NCBI GenBank assembly: GCA_902791165.1
Contig: CADAVB010000022.1
Span: forward strand, 1 to 52,787
Reading direction: 5' to 3'
Source of the DNA: an uncultured Bacteroidia bacterium
GTDB taxonomy: Bacteria; Bacteroidota; Bacteroidia; Bacteroidales; F082
DNA length: 52,787 nucleotides
Shown here: piece after piece, positions 30,426 to 38,502 of the stretch
How positions within the stretch are numbered: the first letter of the stretch is position 1
How the letters are laid out: every line of letters begins with the position of its first letter
Notes under the pieces: model-generated
The model's database searches: none
Told to the model about the DNA's origin: nothing
What the model saw: only the letters and a program-made list of their open reading frames with translations
Translations under genes and position numbers: made by a program

Positions 30426-32108
30426 TCAGCATCCTTGCGTAGCCCGCTCCAAACGTTTCATTATCGAGAAGATGAACACGGCGGAGAGCAGACAGAGCAC
30501 CACAAGCACGCCCCAGACCATCCAGAGCGGCATACCAGTGCCCCAAATGCGGGCGATGACGCTGGTGAGGTAGTTGCCGATGGCGGTCACGCAGAACCAC
30601 AGGCCCATCATCATGCCCTTGTACTTGGGCGGTGCCACCTTCGTGACGAAGGAGATGCCGATGGGACTCAGCAACAACTCGGCGAAGGTCAGAACGAAAT
30701 AGGTGCTAATCAACCAATTGGGCGAGACCAAAGTGCTGCTCACGCCACCTTGTGCCTTCAGTTCGGCGGGACTGGCCAAGGGGAAGGAACAAACCACCAA
30801 AATCAGGAAGCCGAGGGCGGCCACAACCATGCCCAATCCAATCTTGCGCGGCGAGGAAGGCTCCTTGCCTTTCTTTGCCAAGGCACCAAAGACCGCCATC
30901 GAAACAGGCGTCAGCGCAACAACGAAGAACGGGTTGAACTGCTGGAACTGCTGCGGTAGCGTATTGACGATTTCAGGCATACCGTTATATAAAAGGAATG
31001 CGCCCACCCACAACACAAGTGTCACGATGCCACAAATCGTCTTGCTGCGTTTCGTTTCCGATTGAAAAACGCCGAAGAGGGTGTACACCGAGATAGCAAT
31101 CAATGTTAATGACCAGATATTGAAGCCGATACGTGTAAAGCCCGTTGCCGTGCTTTGCGTGTAGTCGCGGGCGAAATAGGTCAGACAGAGGCCGGCCTGC
31201 TGGAACGACATCCAGAAAAAAATGACCACAGCGAAGACCATCACCAAAGCCGTGATGCGCTCGCGGGTCTGTTCCTTCGAGAGTTCCACCACGTTCACCG
31301 TCGTGCTTTCCATTGCCTTGGCCTGCTTAGTGTTCACGTCGGCGTGCTTGAACCAGTTGCGACAGCAAAGGTAAATCGCCATCGAGAGAATCAGCGAGAG
31401 GCAAGCCACACCGAAACCGTAGTTGTAGGCTCCCGACAAGGCATCGATGTAACTGTTGGCAAAACCAGTCAAATCGCTAATATTGCCGCCTTGCTGTACC
31501 ACCAAAGCCTCGAAGGTCGAAAGTGCTTCGGGCGTGATGGTGCCGTCAAGGTATTGGTGCGCTAAGGAAGGAATCTGCGGCACGTAACTATAGCCTGCCT
31601 TACCGAGAAACAAATCCGTGACCTTGGTGGCCGTAATGGGCGCAAACATTGAGCCGATGTTGATGGCCATGTAAAACAGACTGAAGCCGTTGTCGCGGAA
31701 GGCGCTGTATTTGGCCTCGTCGTAAAGGTTGCCCACCATCACTTGCAGGTTGCCCTTGAACAGGCCCGTGCCTATGGCAATGAGTGCCAAAGCCGAAAAC
31801 ATAGTGATTTTGGCAGTGTCCGTTGCCATCGGTACCGCCAAAAGCAGGTAGCCGAGGAACATGACCACGATGCCGGCGCGAACCATCTTGCCGTAACCGA
31901 AACGGTCGGCGAGCATACCGCCAATGAGAGGCATGAAATAGACGCATCCGAGGAAGATGCCGTAGATATTGCCTGCCTGCGCCTCGTTGAAGCCGAACTT
32001 GGCTTGCAGGAAAAGCACGAAAATCGCCAACATCGTGTAGTAGCCGAAGCGCTCGCCTGTGTTGGCCAATGCGAGGGCGTAAAGCCCTTTGGGATGTCCT
32101 TTGAACAT
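30426..32108 (-). CDS. POT-family (proton-dependent oligopeptide) MFS transporter
   Basis: 560 aa from the ATG at 32108 ([12 protein letters not shown]); the frame is open to 32231 but the promoter lies within. Twelve or more hydrophobic helices. POT signatures: GERFGYYTM in helix 1 and [13 protein letters not shown] in the second conserved block. POT transporters import di- and tripeptides with protons across the inner membrane. The usual ExxER of helix 1 reads N-T-G-E-R here. A second POT gene lies at 38503-40158. A loop of about 60 residues ([10 protein letters not shown] region) sits between helices in the middle, as in the Bacteroidetes subgroup. Confidence 0.9.
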   Translation of the reverse strand: MFKGHPKGLYALALANTGERFGYYTMLAIFVLFLQAKFGFNEAQAGNIYGIFLGCVYFMPLIGGMLADRFGYGKMVRAGIVVMFLGYLLLAVPMATDTAKITMFSALALIAIGTGLFKGNLQVMVGNLYDEAKYSAFRDNGFSLFYMAINIGSMFAPITATKVTDLFLGKAGYSYVPQIPSLAHQYLDGTITPEALSTFEALVVQQGGNISDLTGFANSYIDALSGAYNYGFGVACLSLILSMAIYLCCRNWFKHADVNTKQAKAMESTTVNVVELSKEQTRERITALVMVFAVVIFFWMSFQQAGLCLTYFARDYTQSTATGFTRIGFNIWSLTLIAISVYTLFGVFQSETKRSKTICGIVTLVLWVGAFLLYNGMPEIVNTLPQQFQQFNPFFVVALTPVSMAVFGALAKKGKEPSSPRKIGLGMVVAALGFLILVVCSFPLASPAELKAQGGVSSTLVSPNWLISTYFVLTFAELLLSPIGISFVTKVAPPKYKGMMMGLWFCVTAIGNYLTSVIARIWGTGMPLWMVWGVLVVLCLLSAVFIFSIMKRLERATQGC

Positions 32109-32131
32109 GGTTTTAGGATTAATATTTGCAG

Positions 32132-32164
32132 CAAAATTAGCAAAATGTTTGCAACCAGCACAAA
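32132..32164 (-). promoter_or_regulatory. Promoter of the first POT transporter with both boxes
   Basis: TTTG at 32164-32161, 21-base spacer, TAATTTTG at 32139-32132, 23 bases before the ATG at 32108. The -33 box overlaps the T tract of the terminator upstream. Confidence 0.6.
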
Positions 32165-32189
32165 AAAAAAGCCGACATTGCTGCCGGCT
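32161..32189 (-). terminator. Terminator-like hairpin, same 20-mer as the second POT terminator
   Basis: On the minus strand AGCCG...CGGCT around GCAGCAATGT is followed by nine T. The 20 bases 32170-32189 are identical, in inverted orientation, to 40185-40204. It probably ends the transcript of the small membrane protein at 32340-32828. The 150 bases between (32190-32339) hold no convincing gene. Confidence 0.6.
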
Positions 32190-32339
32190 CTCATCGGCTA
32201 TTTTATGGAGGATTTCCTTCATTCTTGGCAATAGGAACTGGAAATACTTTATTCACAAACTCTTGAGCGTCTGTAAAACAACATAACATGACTCTTTTTT
32301 CAAAGTCCTATATGTGTAAATTCGTTTTTGGATATCTAA

Positions 32340-32828
32340 TTATCCTAATTTATTGAGTTTGTGTGAGATGTTAACTAGCACTTTAGCAAAGGCATTTTCA
32401 ATTAGAGTGGTAAAAAATATACCTGCACCAATACCAAATAGCGACCATGATTCTTCAACAAGTGCGCCAATGAACGTTATAACAAAAACAAAAATACCGA
32501 TAATCAAAAGAATTATTGCACAAGCATTTAGAGTTTTTTCAGCACCTTTATTAAATCCATCAGATCCTAAGGCTTCAACCTCTTGTCTATAAAATCCACA
32601 TACTTTTTCAAAATCTTCATCAGAAATACTGCAATCATATCTAAACCGTTTCTTTGTGAACCCATTATTAGATGTAAGTGGAAAATCTTCAACAAAATCT
32701 CCTTCCTTAAAATAAACCGTTTCTCCAAGATTGTAATGGCTCAAAACCTTATACCGATATTGGATCTCTTGATTGTCTTTTTCTTCTTCTTTTGTCTTTA
32801 GAAACTCTTGTACTTTTTTGTTACTCAT
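32340..32828 (-). CDS. Small membrane protein of unknown function
   Basis: 162 aa from the ATG at 32828. The N-terminal half is soluble and charged (KVQEFLKTKEEEKDNQEIQYRYK, then FKEGDFVEDFPLTSNNGFTKKRF). Two hydrophobic helices follow (about 103-127 and 130-150), and it ends with a short basic tail. No family recognised. AT-rich compared with neighbours. It is preceded by about 320 gene-free, strongly structured bases (32870-33158), which could be its leader. Confidence 0.6.
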   Translation of the reverse strand: MSNKKVQEFLKTKEEEKDNQEIQYRYKVLSHYNLGETVYFKEGDFVEDFPLTSNNGFTKKRFRYDCSISDEDFEKVCGFYRQEVEALGSDGFNKGAEKTLNACAIILLIIGIFVFVITFIGALVEESWSLFGIGAGIFFTTLIENAFAKVLVNISHKLNKLG

Positions 32829-32869
32829 GAGCAATTAGTATTGATTACCTACTCTTTTCAAGGCTTTTC

Positions 32870-33158
32870 GGACACTCCTTTGCCTATAGTTTCCCCGATT
32901 CGGCAGATTTACGATTACACACAAGAAGGCTAGGAAACTTGAAATGCACTAGTTTTAGAGTACAGGCTCTGGAAAACCTTCGTAAGAAAACAGCACATGT
33001 TTACCTAGCCTCTATGCTCGGTTAGATAAACTAATCGGATACATAAAAGGCTGGCAAACTGTCCTTTATCTCCTTACTGAATTTTCCAGATTTAGTACTC
33101 TGAGATACAAGCACAAATTGCCTTCAACTGCTCGGATTTCTCCCCGAACAATCGAAGG
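32870..33158 (-). ncRNA. Candidate structured RNA or long leader, unidentified
   Basis: The largest gene-free stretch in the window (32829-33242) holds no credible frame but many helices: AGGCTAGGAAAC (32927-32938) pairs with GTTTACCTAGCCT (32999-33011) over 12 bp with one bulge; nested within it is a 9-bp hairpin, 52-60 with 67-77 of block 32900; a 7-bp hairpin is at 33019-33037; and a long 5' hairpin is at 33121-33158. A TAnnTTTG box at 33159-33166 on the minus strand stands right before. The signatures of RNase P RNA, tmRNA and SRP RNA were looked for and not found. Strand is inferred from the promoter box. It may be an independent RNA or the leader of the gene at 32828. Confidence 0.45.
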
Positions 33159-33166
33159 CAAAAGTA
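33159..33166 (-). promoter_or_regulatory. TAnnTTTG box before the structured RNA segment
   Basis: TACTTTTG on the minus strand, next to the 5' hairpin. No -33 box at the standard distance. Confidence 0.4.
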
Positions 33167-33242
33167 CGAATTATTTCAAATCAAGATGATTTTGGAAAGA
33201 TTTTTTTCTGATTTTGAAAGATTTCTTGCAAAGCATTCAATA

Positions 33243-33953
33243 TCACTCTTCAATCAAATCCTCCATCCCAAACACCCCAAATTTCCCAATAAGGAACTCC
33301 GCCGCAGCAATGGCTCCCAAGGCGAACCCTTGGCGATTAAAAGCCTCATGGGTGAGGGTGATTTTGTCGGCGGGGGAGGTGGCCGTCACGCTGTGGATGC
33401 CGTTCACCTCGCCGATACGGGTCACATTAATATATAAGGTGTGGTCGGCGGGCGTGTCGACGCTCCAATGGTCGTAGTCGTGGTTCACGGCGAGGATGTC
33501 GTTGGCCAACTTCACCGCCGTGCCACTGGGCTTGTCGAGCTTGTGGATGTGGTGGGTCTCGGCCATCGAGAGCTGGTAGCCGTAACGCTCGGCAAAGCTT
33601 GCCAACTGCTTGTTGAGCACAAACATGATGTTCATCCCAATGCTGAAGTTGGGCGCGTGGAAGAGGCTCTGTCCTTCGTTGAGGCAACGAGCCTTGATTT
33701 CCTCGAAATGGTCTTGCCAGGCCGTGGTACCGACGACAATCGGTATGTGAAGGTCGAAGCAGCGGTGGATGTTGCCCACCACTTGGTCGGGCTGGCTGAA
33801 GTCGATGGCAACGTCGGCCTGCTTCAAAAGGTCGAGGCGTTCTGCCCATTCTTGGGCGTTGTCGATGGTGACAACGATGTCGTGGTGGCGGGCGAGGGCG
33901 GCTTTCTCCACCTCGTGGCCCATTTTTCCGTATCCGATTAAAGCAATTTTCAT
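33243..33953 (-). CDS. dapB: 4-hydroxy-tetrahydrodipicolinate reductase
   Basis: 236 aa. NAD(P)H-dependent step of the lysine/diaminopimelate pathway. The Rossmann start is IALIGYGKMGHEVE (3-16); it also has DFSQPDQV, VVGTTAW, and the substrate/catalytic block ETHHIHKLDKPSGTA (about 133-147) with its His and Lys. Short form, as in Bacteroidetes. Follows the DUF5683 gene with a 2-base gap in the parA-parB-DUF5683-dapB operon. Confidence 0.95.
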   Translation of the reverse strand: MKIALIGYGKMGHEVEKAALARHHDIVVTIDNAQEWAERLDLLKQADVAIDFSQPDQVVGNIHRCFDLHIPIVVGTTAWQDHFEEIKARCLNEGQSLFHAPNFSIGMNIMFVLNKQLASFAERYGYQLSMAETHHIHKLDKPSGTAVKLANDILAVNHDYDHWSVDTPADHTLYINVTRIGEVNGIHSVTATSPADKITLTHEAFNRQGFALGAIAAAEFLIGKFGVFGMEDLIEE

Positions 33954-33955
33954 GG

Positions 33956-34600
33956 TTAGAAGTTTAACTGAAACGACAATCCTACTTGGGCGTATTGCGG
34001 CATCTTGACAGGCATTTCCGCAGGCCGCAGAAACGGGTCGATACTGAAACTGAGGTCGTCGCTGATGTCGTAATTGTATAGATGTCCGTCCACGCAGGCA
34101 TCAATAATGTTTAGACCGTACCACGCCAGGGTAATAATGGTAAACAACTCAAAATCACGACGATAGGATTCCTTATAGGTTTGCAGTTGATTTGCTGCAT
34201 AGCGGTTGGCCAACTCGGTTTCGTGATCGTTGAGGGTTACGCCTTCGGGCAGGTCGCCGGTTTTGTATTCGTAGGCGTGAAGGTAGGATTTGTACTCATA
34301 ATAATTATTGTAAGCCACATAGCCGAGGCCGCCCAATCCAGCATAAACGATGGGCACTTTCCACCATTTGCCGTTGTAAATCTGTCCCAATCCGGGCAGA
34401 CAAGCCGACATGATGGTAGCCGTTTTGGGGCTGTGAGGCTTTTTTTCTTTGGTTTTTTTTGTTGGTTTTGAATTTGTTACAACTGTATCGGCAGTCATGA
34501 TAGCATTGCCGACGGTATCAAAAACCACATTTTGCGCTTCCGTTTTCTGAAAGGCGAGGATGGCGATGAAGCCCAAAAGTAGCAGAAAACGGCGCGGCAT
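33956..34600 (-). CDS. DUF5683 membrane-associated protein
   Basis: 214 aa with a signal peptide (PRRFLLLLGFIAILAFQKTEAQ), a Lys/Thr-rich linker (about 45-60), then KTATIMSACLPGLGQIYNGKWWKVPIVYAGLGGLGYVAYNN, the DUF5683 signature with a hydrophobic hairpin, and a tail with a beta strand ending GLSFQLNF. The function is unknown. It is regularly found between parB and dapB in Bacteroidetes, as here, with 6 bases to parB. Confidence 0.85.
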   Translation of the reverse strand: MPRRFLLLLGFIAILAFQKTEAQNVVFDTVGNAIMTADTVVTNSKPTKKTKEKKPHSPKTATIMSACLPGLGQIYNGKWWKVPIVYAGLGGLGYVAYNNYYEYKSYLHAYEYKTGDLPEGVTLNDHETELANRYAANQLQTYKESYRRDFELFTIITLAWYGLNIIDACVDGHLYNYDISDDLSFSIDPFLRPAEMPVKMPQYAQVGLSFQLNF

Positions 34601-34606
34601 GGCGAT

Positions 34607-35497
34607 TCATTTGCGGTTGAAAAGTTCCATGATGCGGTCAAACTCGGCCTCGTCCTTGAAGTCGATGACGACGCTGCCTTGGCCTTTGATGTTGCGTTTC
34701 ACCTTCACTTTGGTGTTCAGGGTCTGCGAAAGCGTCTTGATTTTGCTCTTGAAGTGTTCGGGCAGGAAGTTGGTTTGCTTCTTTTCCTTGCCGCCAGCGT
34801 TTTTGGCTTTATCGGCCAATTCCTCGGTCTGGCGCACGTTCATCTCGTCCTCGATGATTTGCTGCAACAGCTTGAGTTGCTGCTCCTTGTCGCTGATGTT
34901 GATGAGGGCGCGGGCGTGTCCCATGCTGATGTGGCCGTCTCGGATGGCGATTTGCACTTCGGCGGGCAACTTCAACAATCTCAAAAAGTTGGCCACGGCA
35001 CTACGGCTCTTCCCCACTTTTTCGCTCACTTCTTCTTGCGTCATATTGCACTCGTCGATGAGGCGCTGGTAGGAAATGGCTACCTCGATGGCGTTGAGGT
35101 TTTCGCGGTGTATGTTCTCGATGAGGGCGAGTTCAAGCATTTGCTCGTCGTTGGCCACGCGGATGAAAACGGGAATCGTTGCCAGTCCGGCCATCTTGGA
35201 GGCGCGCAAACGGCGCTCGCCAGAAATGAGCTGGTATCTGTTGTATCCCAATTTTCGCACCGTAACAGGCTGAATCACACCTTGTTCCTTGATAGACTGC
35301 GTCAGTTCGCGCAAGGCGGTTTCGTCAAACTCGGTTCTGGGCTGGAAAGGATTGGTTTCGATGAGGTTAATATCGATTTCGGCAATGGCACCGGCCACGT
35401 AATTACCGCTGATATCCTTGCTGGTGATGTCGGTTTCGGGGCTTTGCAGGATGGCGTCGAGGCCGCGGCCCAGGGCTCTTCTGTTCTTGTCAGGCAT
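34607..35497 (-). CDS. parB: Chromosome partitioning protein ParB
   Basis: 296 aa from the ATG at 35497. N-terminal ParB/Srx CTPase-like domain: PFQPRTEFDE (about 50-60), ELTQSIKEQGVIQPVTVR, LISGERRLRASKMAG (GERR box), and IHRENLNAIEVAISYQRLIDE. The helix-turn-helix MTQEEVSEKVGKSRSAVANFLRLLKLP follows, with the C-terminal dimer region last. ParB loads at parS near the origin and spreads with CTP. It follows parA with a 5-base gap. I saw no full parS palindrome in the window. Confidence 0.95.
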   Translation of the reverse strand: MPDKNRRALGRGLDAILQSPETDITSKDISGNYVAGAIAEIDINLIETNPFQPRTEFDETALRELTQSIKEQGVIQPVTVRKLGYNRYQLISGERRLRASKMAGLATIPVFIRVANDEQMLELALIENIHRENLNAIEVAISYQRLIDECNMTQEEVSEKVGKSRSAVANFLRLLKLPAEVQIAIRDGHISMGHARALINISDKEQQLKLLQQIIEDEMNVRQTEELADKAKNAGGKEKKQTNFLPEHFKSKIKTLSQTLNTKVKVKRNIKGQGSVVIDFKDEAEFDRIMELFNRK

Positions 35498-35502
35498 GGC
35501 AT

Positions 35503-36285
35503 TCAATCGTTTTGGGTGATGATATGGTTCTTTTCGAGAATTTCACGTGCAAGGTTAAGGTAATTGACCGACCCCGTGCTGCCCGCGTCGTGCATGATGA
35601 TGGTCTTGCCGAAACTCGGCGCCTCGCTCAAACGCGTATTGCGGTTGATAATGGTGTTGAACACCATATCTTGGAAGTGCATCTTTACCTCTTCAACAAC
35701 TTGCTTGGACAGGCGCAGGCGCGTATCGAACATGGTGAGCAGGATGCCCTCGATGTCCAAGTCGGGATTGAGGCGGGTTTGAACTATCTTTATGGTATTC
35801 AACAGTTTACCAAGGCCTTCAAGGGCAAAATACTCGCATTGCACGGGGATGATGACCGAATCGGCGGCAGTGAGCGAATTGACGGTAACCAGTCCCAACG
35901 ACGGCGAGCAGTCGATGATAATGAAGTCGTACTCGTCTTTGAACGGTGCCAGGGCTTTGCGCATCATTTGTTCACGCTCTGATAGGTTGATCATTTCGAT
36001 TTCAGCTCCGACAAGGTCGATGTGGGCGGGAATCAAAAAGAGGTTCGGGGTTTCCGTTTCCACGATGACGGTCTTCGGATCCACGTTGTCGATGATGCAC
36101 TCGTAGATGCTTGTTTCCACACTTTTAGGATCGATACCCACGCCTGAGGTGGCATTGGCCTGCGGGTCGGCGTCAATAAGGAGTGTCTTGTGCTCGAGTA
36201 CAGCTAAACTGGCCGCGAGGTTGATGGCGGTGGTGGTTTTGCCCACGCCGCCCTTTTGGTTGGCTATCGCTATTATCTTACCCAT
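35503..36285 (-). CDS. parA: Chromosome partitioning ATPase ParA (Soj)
   Basis: 260 aa. Deviant Walker [10 protein letters not shown] (11-19), DADPQANAT (Walker A'), and [17 protein letters not shown] (Walker B). No N-terminal HTH, so it is the chromosomal Soj type. ATP-dimers bind DNA non-specifically and ParB stimulates their hydrolysis. Directly upstream on the minus strand lie a -7 box and an inverted repeat resembling DnaA boxes (36355-36383). Confidence 0.96.
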   Translation of the reverse strand: MGKIIAIANQKGGVGKTTTAINLAASLAVLEHKTLLIDADPQANATSGVGIDPKSVETSIYECIIDNVDPKTVIVETETPNLFLIPAHIDLVGAEIEMINLSEREQMMRKALAPFKDEYDFIIIDCSPSLGLVTVNSLTAADSVIIPVQCEYFALEGLGKLLNTIKIVQTRLNPDLDIEGILLTMFDTRLRLSKQVVEEVKMHFQDMVFNTIINRNTRLSEAPSFGKTIIMHDAGSTGSVNYLNLAREILEKNHIITQND

Positions 36286-36307
36286 TTTTCAGTCTTTTTT
36301 CACGCTA

Positions 36308-36315
36308 CAAAATTA
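36308..36315 (-). promoter_or_regulatory. TAnnTTTG box for parAB
   Basis: TAATTTTG on the minus strand, 22 bases before the parA ATG. The inverted repeat 36355-36383 lies 40-68 bases upstream of it. Confidence 0.5.
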
Positions 36316-36354
36316 CGCTATTTACCGCGTTTTATTGCTTCTGTTTTCGGAAAG

Positions 36355-36383
36355 TTATCAACATTATTCCGTTTTGTTGATAA
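36355..36383. repeat. Inverted pair of DnaA-box-like 9-mers upstream of parA
   Basis: TTATCAACA (36355-36363) and TGTTGATAA (36375-36383) are exact inverted copies with 11 bases between. Each differs by one base from the DnaA box TTATCCACA. Flanking GTTTTCGGAAA-like direct repeats (about 36343 and 36385) add to the pattern. Confidence 0.6.
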
Positions 36384-36394
36384 GTTTTTCGGAA

Positions 36395-36425
36395 ACAAAA
36401 AAGGCCGCGACATTTGCGCGACCTT
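36395..36425 (-). terminator. Terminator of the DUF3276 gene
   Basis: AAGG-CGCG pairs with CGCG-CCTT (36401-36410 with 36416-36425) with one mismatch, followed on the minus strand by six T. It lies 25 bases past the DUF3276 stop. Confidence 0.72.
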
Positions 36426-36449
36426 CTGTAAGTTTTCAAATCTGTTTGT

Positions 36450-36836
36450 TTACTTGTCGAGGCTGTCGAACCATTTGTCTATCGCGCTGTCAATCTCGCT
36501 GACGGGCTTTACGTTGTCATAGTTGTCGTAGCGGCGCGGCGTAGGCTCCGGCTGGTCGTAGTAATCGGCGGGATATTCGCCGGTCGCAACGAAGTTGATG
36601 GCGTCGTTCAAGCCTTTGGCAACCTTTTCAAAGTCTTCCTTGTAAAGGAAAATCTTGTGCTTCTCGTAGAAGAACTGGTTCATCTGCTCGTCGAAACGAC
36701 GCTTGCTTTCGGTTATGGTGATGTACTTTTCGTCATTCTTAGTGGCTTTCACATCGAAAAAATACGTCCTCTTTCCTGCTTTGACGGCCTTCGAAAACAG
36801 ACCGTCCTTTTCCTTCATTTCATGGTCTTCCATCAT
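36450..36836 (-). CDS. DUF3276 (PUR-alpha-like) nucleic-acid-binding protein
   Basis: 128 aa from the ATG at 36836; the longer frame begins with TTG. The core GLFSKAVKAGKRTYFFDVKATKNDEKYITITESKRRF, followed by KHKIFLYKEDFEKVAKGL, is the single PUR repeat found in Bacteroidetes and in Borrelia BpuR. These proteins bind single-stranded DNA/RNA and can regulate translation or transcription. A tail of about 50 residues is rich in Tyr, Asp and Pro. It is divergent from the exonuclease gene, with a promoter box on each side. Confidence 0.88.
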   Translation of the reverse strand: MMEDHEMKEKDGLFSKAVKAGKRTYFFDVKATKNDEKYITITESKRRFDEQMNQFFYEKHKIFLYKEDFEKVAKGLNDAINFVATGEYPADYYDQPEPTPRRYDNYDNVKPVSEIDSAIDKWFDSLDK

Positions 36837-36891
36837 GTCTTTCAATAATTTGATGTCTAATTCTTGTTCTAATTGGTTTGAAAAAGTGGGG

Positions 36892-36899
36892 CAAAAGTA
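36892..36899 (-). promoter_or_regulatory. TAnnTTTG box for the DUF3276 gene
   Basis: TACTTTTG on the minus strand, 55 bases before the ATG at 36836. Confidence 0.45.
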
Positions 36900-36932
36900 G
36901 GAAAAAAATGGATAGTGGAGCGTTTTATGTGT

Positions 36933-36940
36933 TATTTTTG
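36933..36940 (+). promoter_or_regulatory. TAnnTTTG box for the exonuclease gene
   Basis: TATTTTTG, 19 bases before the ATG at 36960. It rules out the upstream start at 36915. Confidence 0.5.
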
Positions 36941-36959
36941 CGCCAAATTTGAAAATCTT

Positions 36960-37778
36960 ATGGAACTAAACCTAAAACGTCCCATCGCGTTTTTCGACCT
37001 TGAAACGACTGGGCTCAACACCTCGCACGACCGCATCGTGGAGATTAGCGTGCTGAAAATCAACGTGAACGGTGAGGATGAGCAGCGCGTTTGGTTGCTC
37101 AACCCCGAGATACCGATTTCCGCCGAAGCTGCCTCGGTGCACGGTTACACCAATGAAATGGTAGCCGACAAGCCGACCTTCGCCCAAAAAGCCAAGGAAA
37201 TCGCGCAGTTTTTCGGCAATGCCGACCTCGCGGGCTACAACATCCTCAAATTCGACCTGCCCATGCTCGTCGAGGAGTTTCTTCGCGCCGAATACGATTT
37301 CGACCTCCGCGACCGTGGCTTCATCGACGTGATGAACATCTTCATGAAAATGGAGCCGCGTACGCTGAAAGGTGCGTATCGCTTCTTCTGCCATAGAGAG
37401 CTGGAAGGCGCACATGGCGCGATTGCCGACACCCGCGCCACCTACGACGTGCTCTGCGCTATGCTCGACCATTACCAAGGCGTTGATTATGAGGACGCAA
37501 GAGGAAAACGCTCGCAAGGTCCTGTCAATGACATGAAGCAACTCGCCGAGTTCTCCGCCCACCACAAAAATGCCGACCTCTCCGGCCAAATCATTTTCGA
37601 CGAAGAAGGCAAGGAAGTATTCATGTTCGGCAAGCACAAGGGCGAAAGAGTCGAAGATGTGTTCAGGAAAGAACCAGCGTTCTACGACTGGATGATGAAA
37701 AGCGATTTCCCGCGCTACACGAAAAAGGTGGTTACCAGCATCCGGCTGCGCATGGGAGGGAAGAATATAAAACACTGA
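36960..37778 (+). CDS. DnaQ-like 3'-5' exonuclease with C-terminal DUF3820-like domain
   Basis: 272 aa from the ATG at 36960. DEDDh exonuclease: ExoI FFDLETTGL with D13 and E15, ExoII GYNILKFDLPML, ExoIII HGAIADTRATYD with the general-base His. The C-terminal 80 residues (VFMFGKHKGERVEDVFRKEPAFYDWMMKSDFP) form a small domain of the DUF3820 type, often fused to DnaQ-like proteins. Bacteroidetes annotate it as exonuclease or DNA pol III epsilon-like. It may proofread or process DNA/RNA ends. It precedes an FAH-family gene with a 5-base gap. Confidence 0.9.
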   Translation: MELNLKRPIAFFDLETTGLNTSHDRIVEISVLKINVNGEDEQRVWLLNPEIPISAEAASVHGYTNEMVADKPTFAQKAKEIAQFFGNADLAGYNILKFDLPMLVEEFLRAEYDFDLRDRGFIDVMNIFMKMEPRTLKGAYRFFCHRELEGAHGAIADTRATYDVLCAMLDHYQGVDYEDARGKRSQGPVNDMKQLAEFSAHHKNADLSGQIIFDEEGKEVFMFGKHKGERVEDVFRKEPAFYDWMMKSDFPRYTKKVVTSIRLRMGGKNIKH

Positions 37779-37783
37779 AAACC

Positions 37784-38395
37784 ATGAAGATTATCTGTGT
37801 TGGACGCAATTATTTGGCGCATGTCAAGGAACTTGACAACGACTTGCCTTCCGAGCCGATGTTCTTCATGAAGCCCGAAACCGCGCTGTTGCCCGAAGGC
37901 AAACCATTTCTTTATCCCGATTTTAGCAAGGAAATCCATTACGAAACGGAATTGGTGCTTCGGATCTGCAAAACTGGGAAAAACATTGCCGAGAATGACG
38001 CACCTTATTATTATAATGCCATAACCGTTGGCATCGACTTCACTGCCCGCGACCTGCAAAGCCAATGCAAGGCCAAGGGCCATCCGTGGGAAGTCGCCAA
38101 GGCTTTTGATGGTTCTGCCCCTGTTGGTAAATTTCAAGAAATCAGTAAGTTGAAGAATCCTGGCGACATCACATTCGGGATGAAACGCAACGGCGAATGG
38201 GCACAGCAAGGGTGCAGCCGCGACATGATTTTCAGTTTCGACAAAATCATAGCCCATGTTTCACGTTTCGTCACATTGCAAGACGGCGACCTTATCTTCA
38301 CGGGTACGCCGCAAGGCGTGGGAGAGGTGTGTGTCGGGGATGTCTTGGAGTTGTTTTTGGAGGGAAAAATGGTGTTTTCGGTCGTTGTGAAATGA
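37784..38395 (+). CDS. Fumarylacetoacetate hydrolase family protein
   Basis: 203 aa. It starts KIICVGRNYLAHVKE and has the metal-binding set EIHYETELVLRI (Glu pair) with GIDFTARDLQ (Asp), plus DLIFTGTPQGVG. This is the compact FAH-fold form (YcgM/FAHD1-like) that hydrolyses or decarboxylates 2-oxo acids such as acylpyruvates or oxaloacetate. The substrate cannot be specified. Downstream of the exonuclease gene in a likely operon. Confidence 0.9.
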   Translation: MKIICVGRNYLAHVKELDNDLPSEPMFFMKPETALLPEGKPFLYPDFSKEIHYETELVLRICKTGKNIAENDAPYYYNAITVGIDFTARDLQSQCKAKGHPWEVAKAFDGSAPVGKFQEISKLKNPGDITFGMKRNGEWAQQGCSRDMIFSFDKIIAHVSRFVTLQDGDLIFTGTPQGVGEVCVGDVLELFLEGKMVFSVVVK

Positions 38396-38409
38396 GTTTT
38401 TTTTGTTTT

Positions 38410-38442
38410 TTTGCTATGGCAATACATTTTTTCCTATCTTTG
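38410..38442 (+). promoter_or_regulatory. Promoter of the second POT transporter with both boxes
   Basis: TTTG at 38410-38413, 21-base spacer, TATCTTTG at 38435-38442. The leader to the ATG at 38503 is about 55 bases. Confidence 0.65.
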
Positions 38443-38502
38443 TCCGCTGTTGGAAAACGAGAAATCAATTCAATAATTCAATAATCATTAAAAATCTCAA
38501 TT

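Noticed and set aside
32203-32289. 28-codon minus-strand frame between the small membrane protein and the first POT gene
   Set aside because: Short, no recognisable motif, no promoter box close by, and ends next to a terminator. Not reported as a gene.
32870-33158. RNase P RNA, tmRNA or SRP RNA in the structured gene-free segment
   Set aside because: The RNase P core (GAGGAAAGTCC, ACAGAA), a tmRNA T-arm with CCA and tag, and the SRP apical loop were all looked for on both strands and not found.
35541-35550. TTTCACGTGC in parA resembles half of the parS palindrome
   Set aside because: The right half (AAAC) is missing; only one arm fits, as expected by chance.
38257-38270. TGTTTCACGTTTCG in the FAH-family gene resembles parS
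   Set aside because: Only the left half matches TGTTTCACGTGAAACA; the right half has several mismatches.
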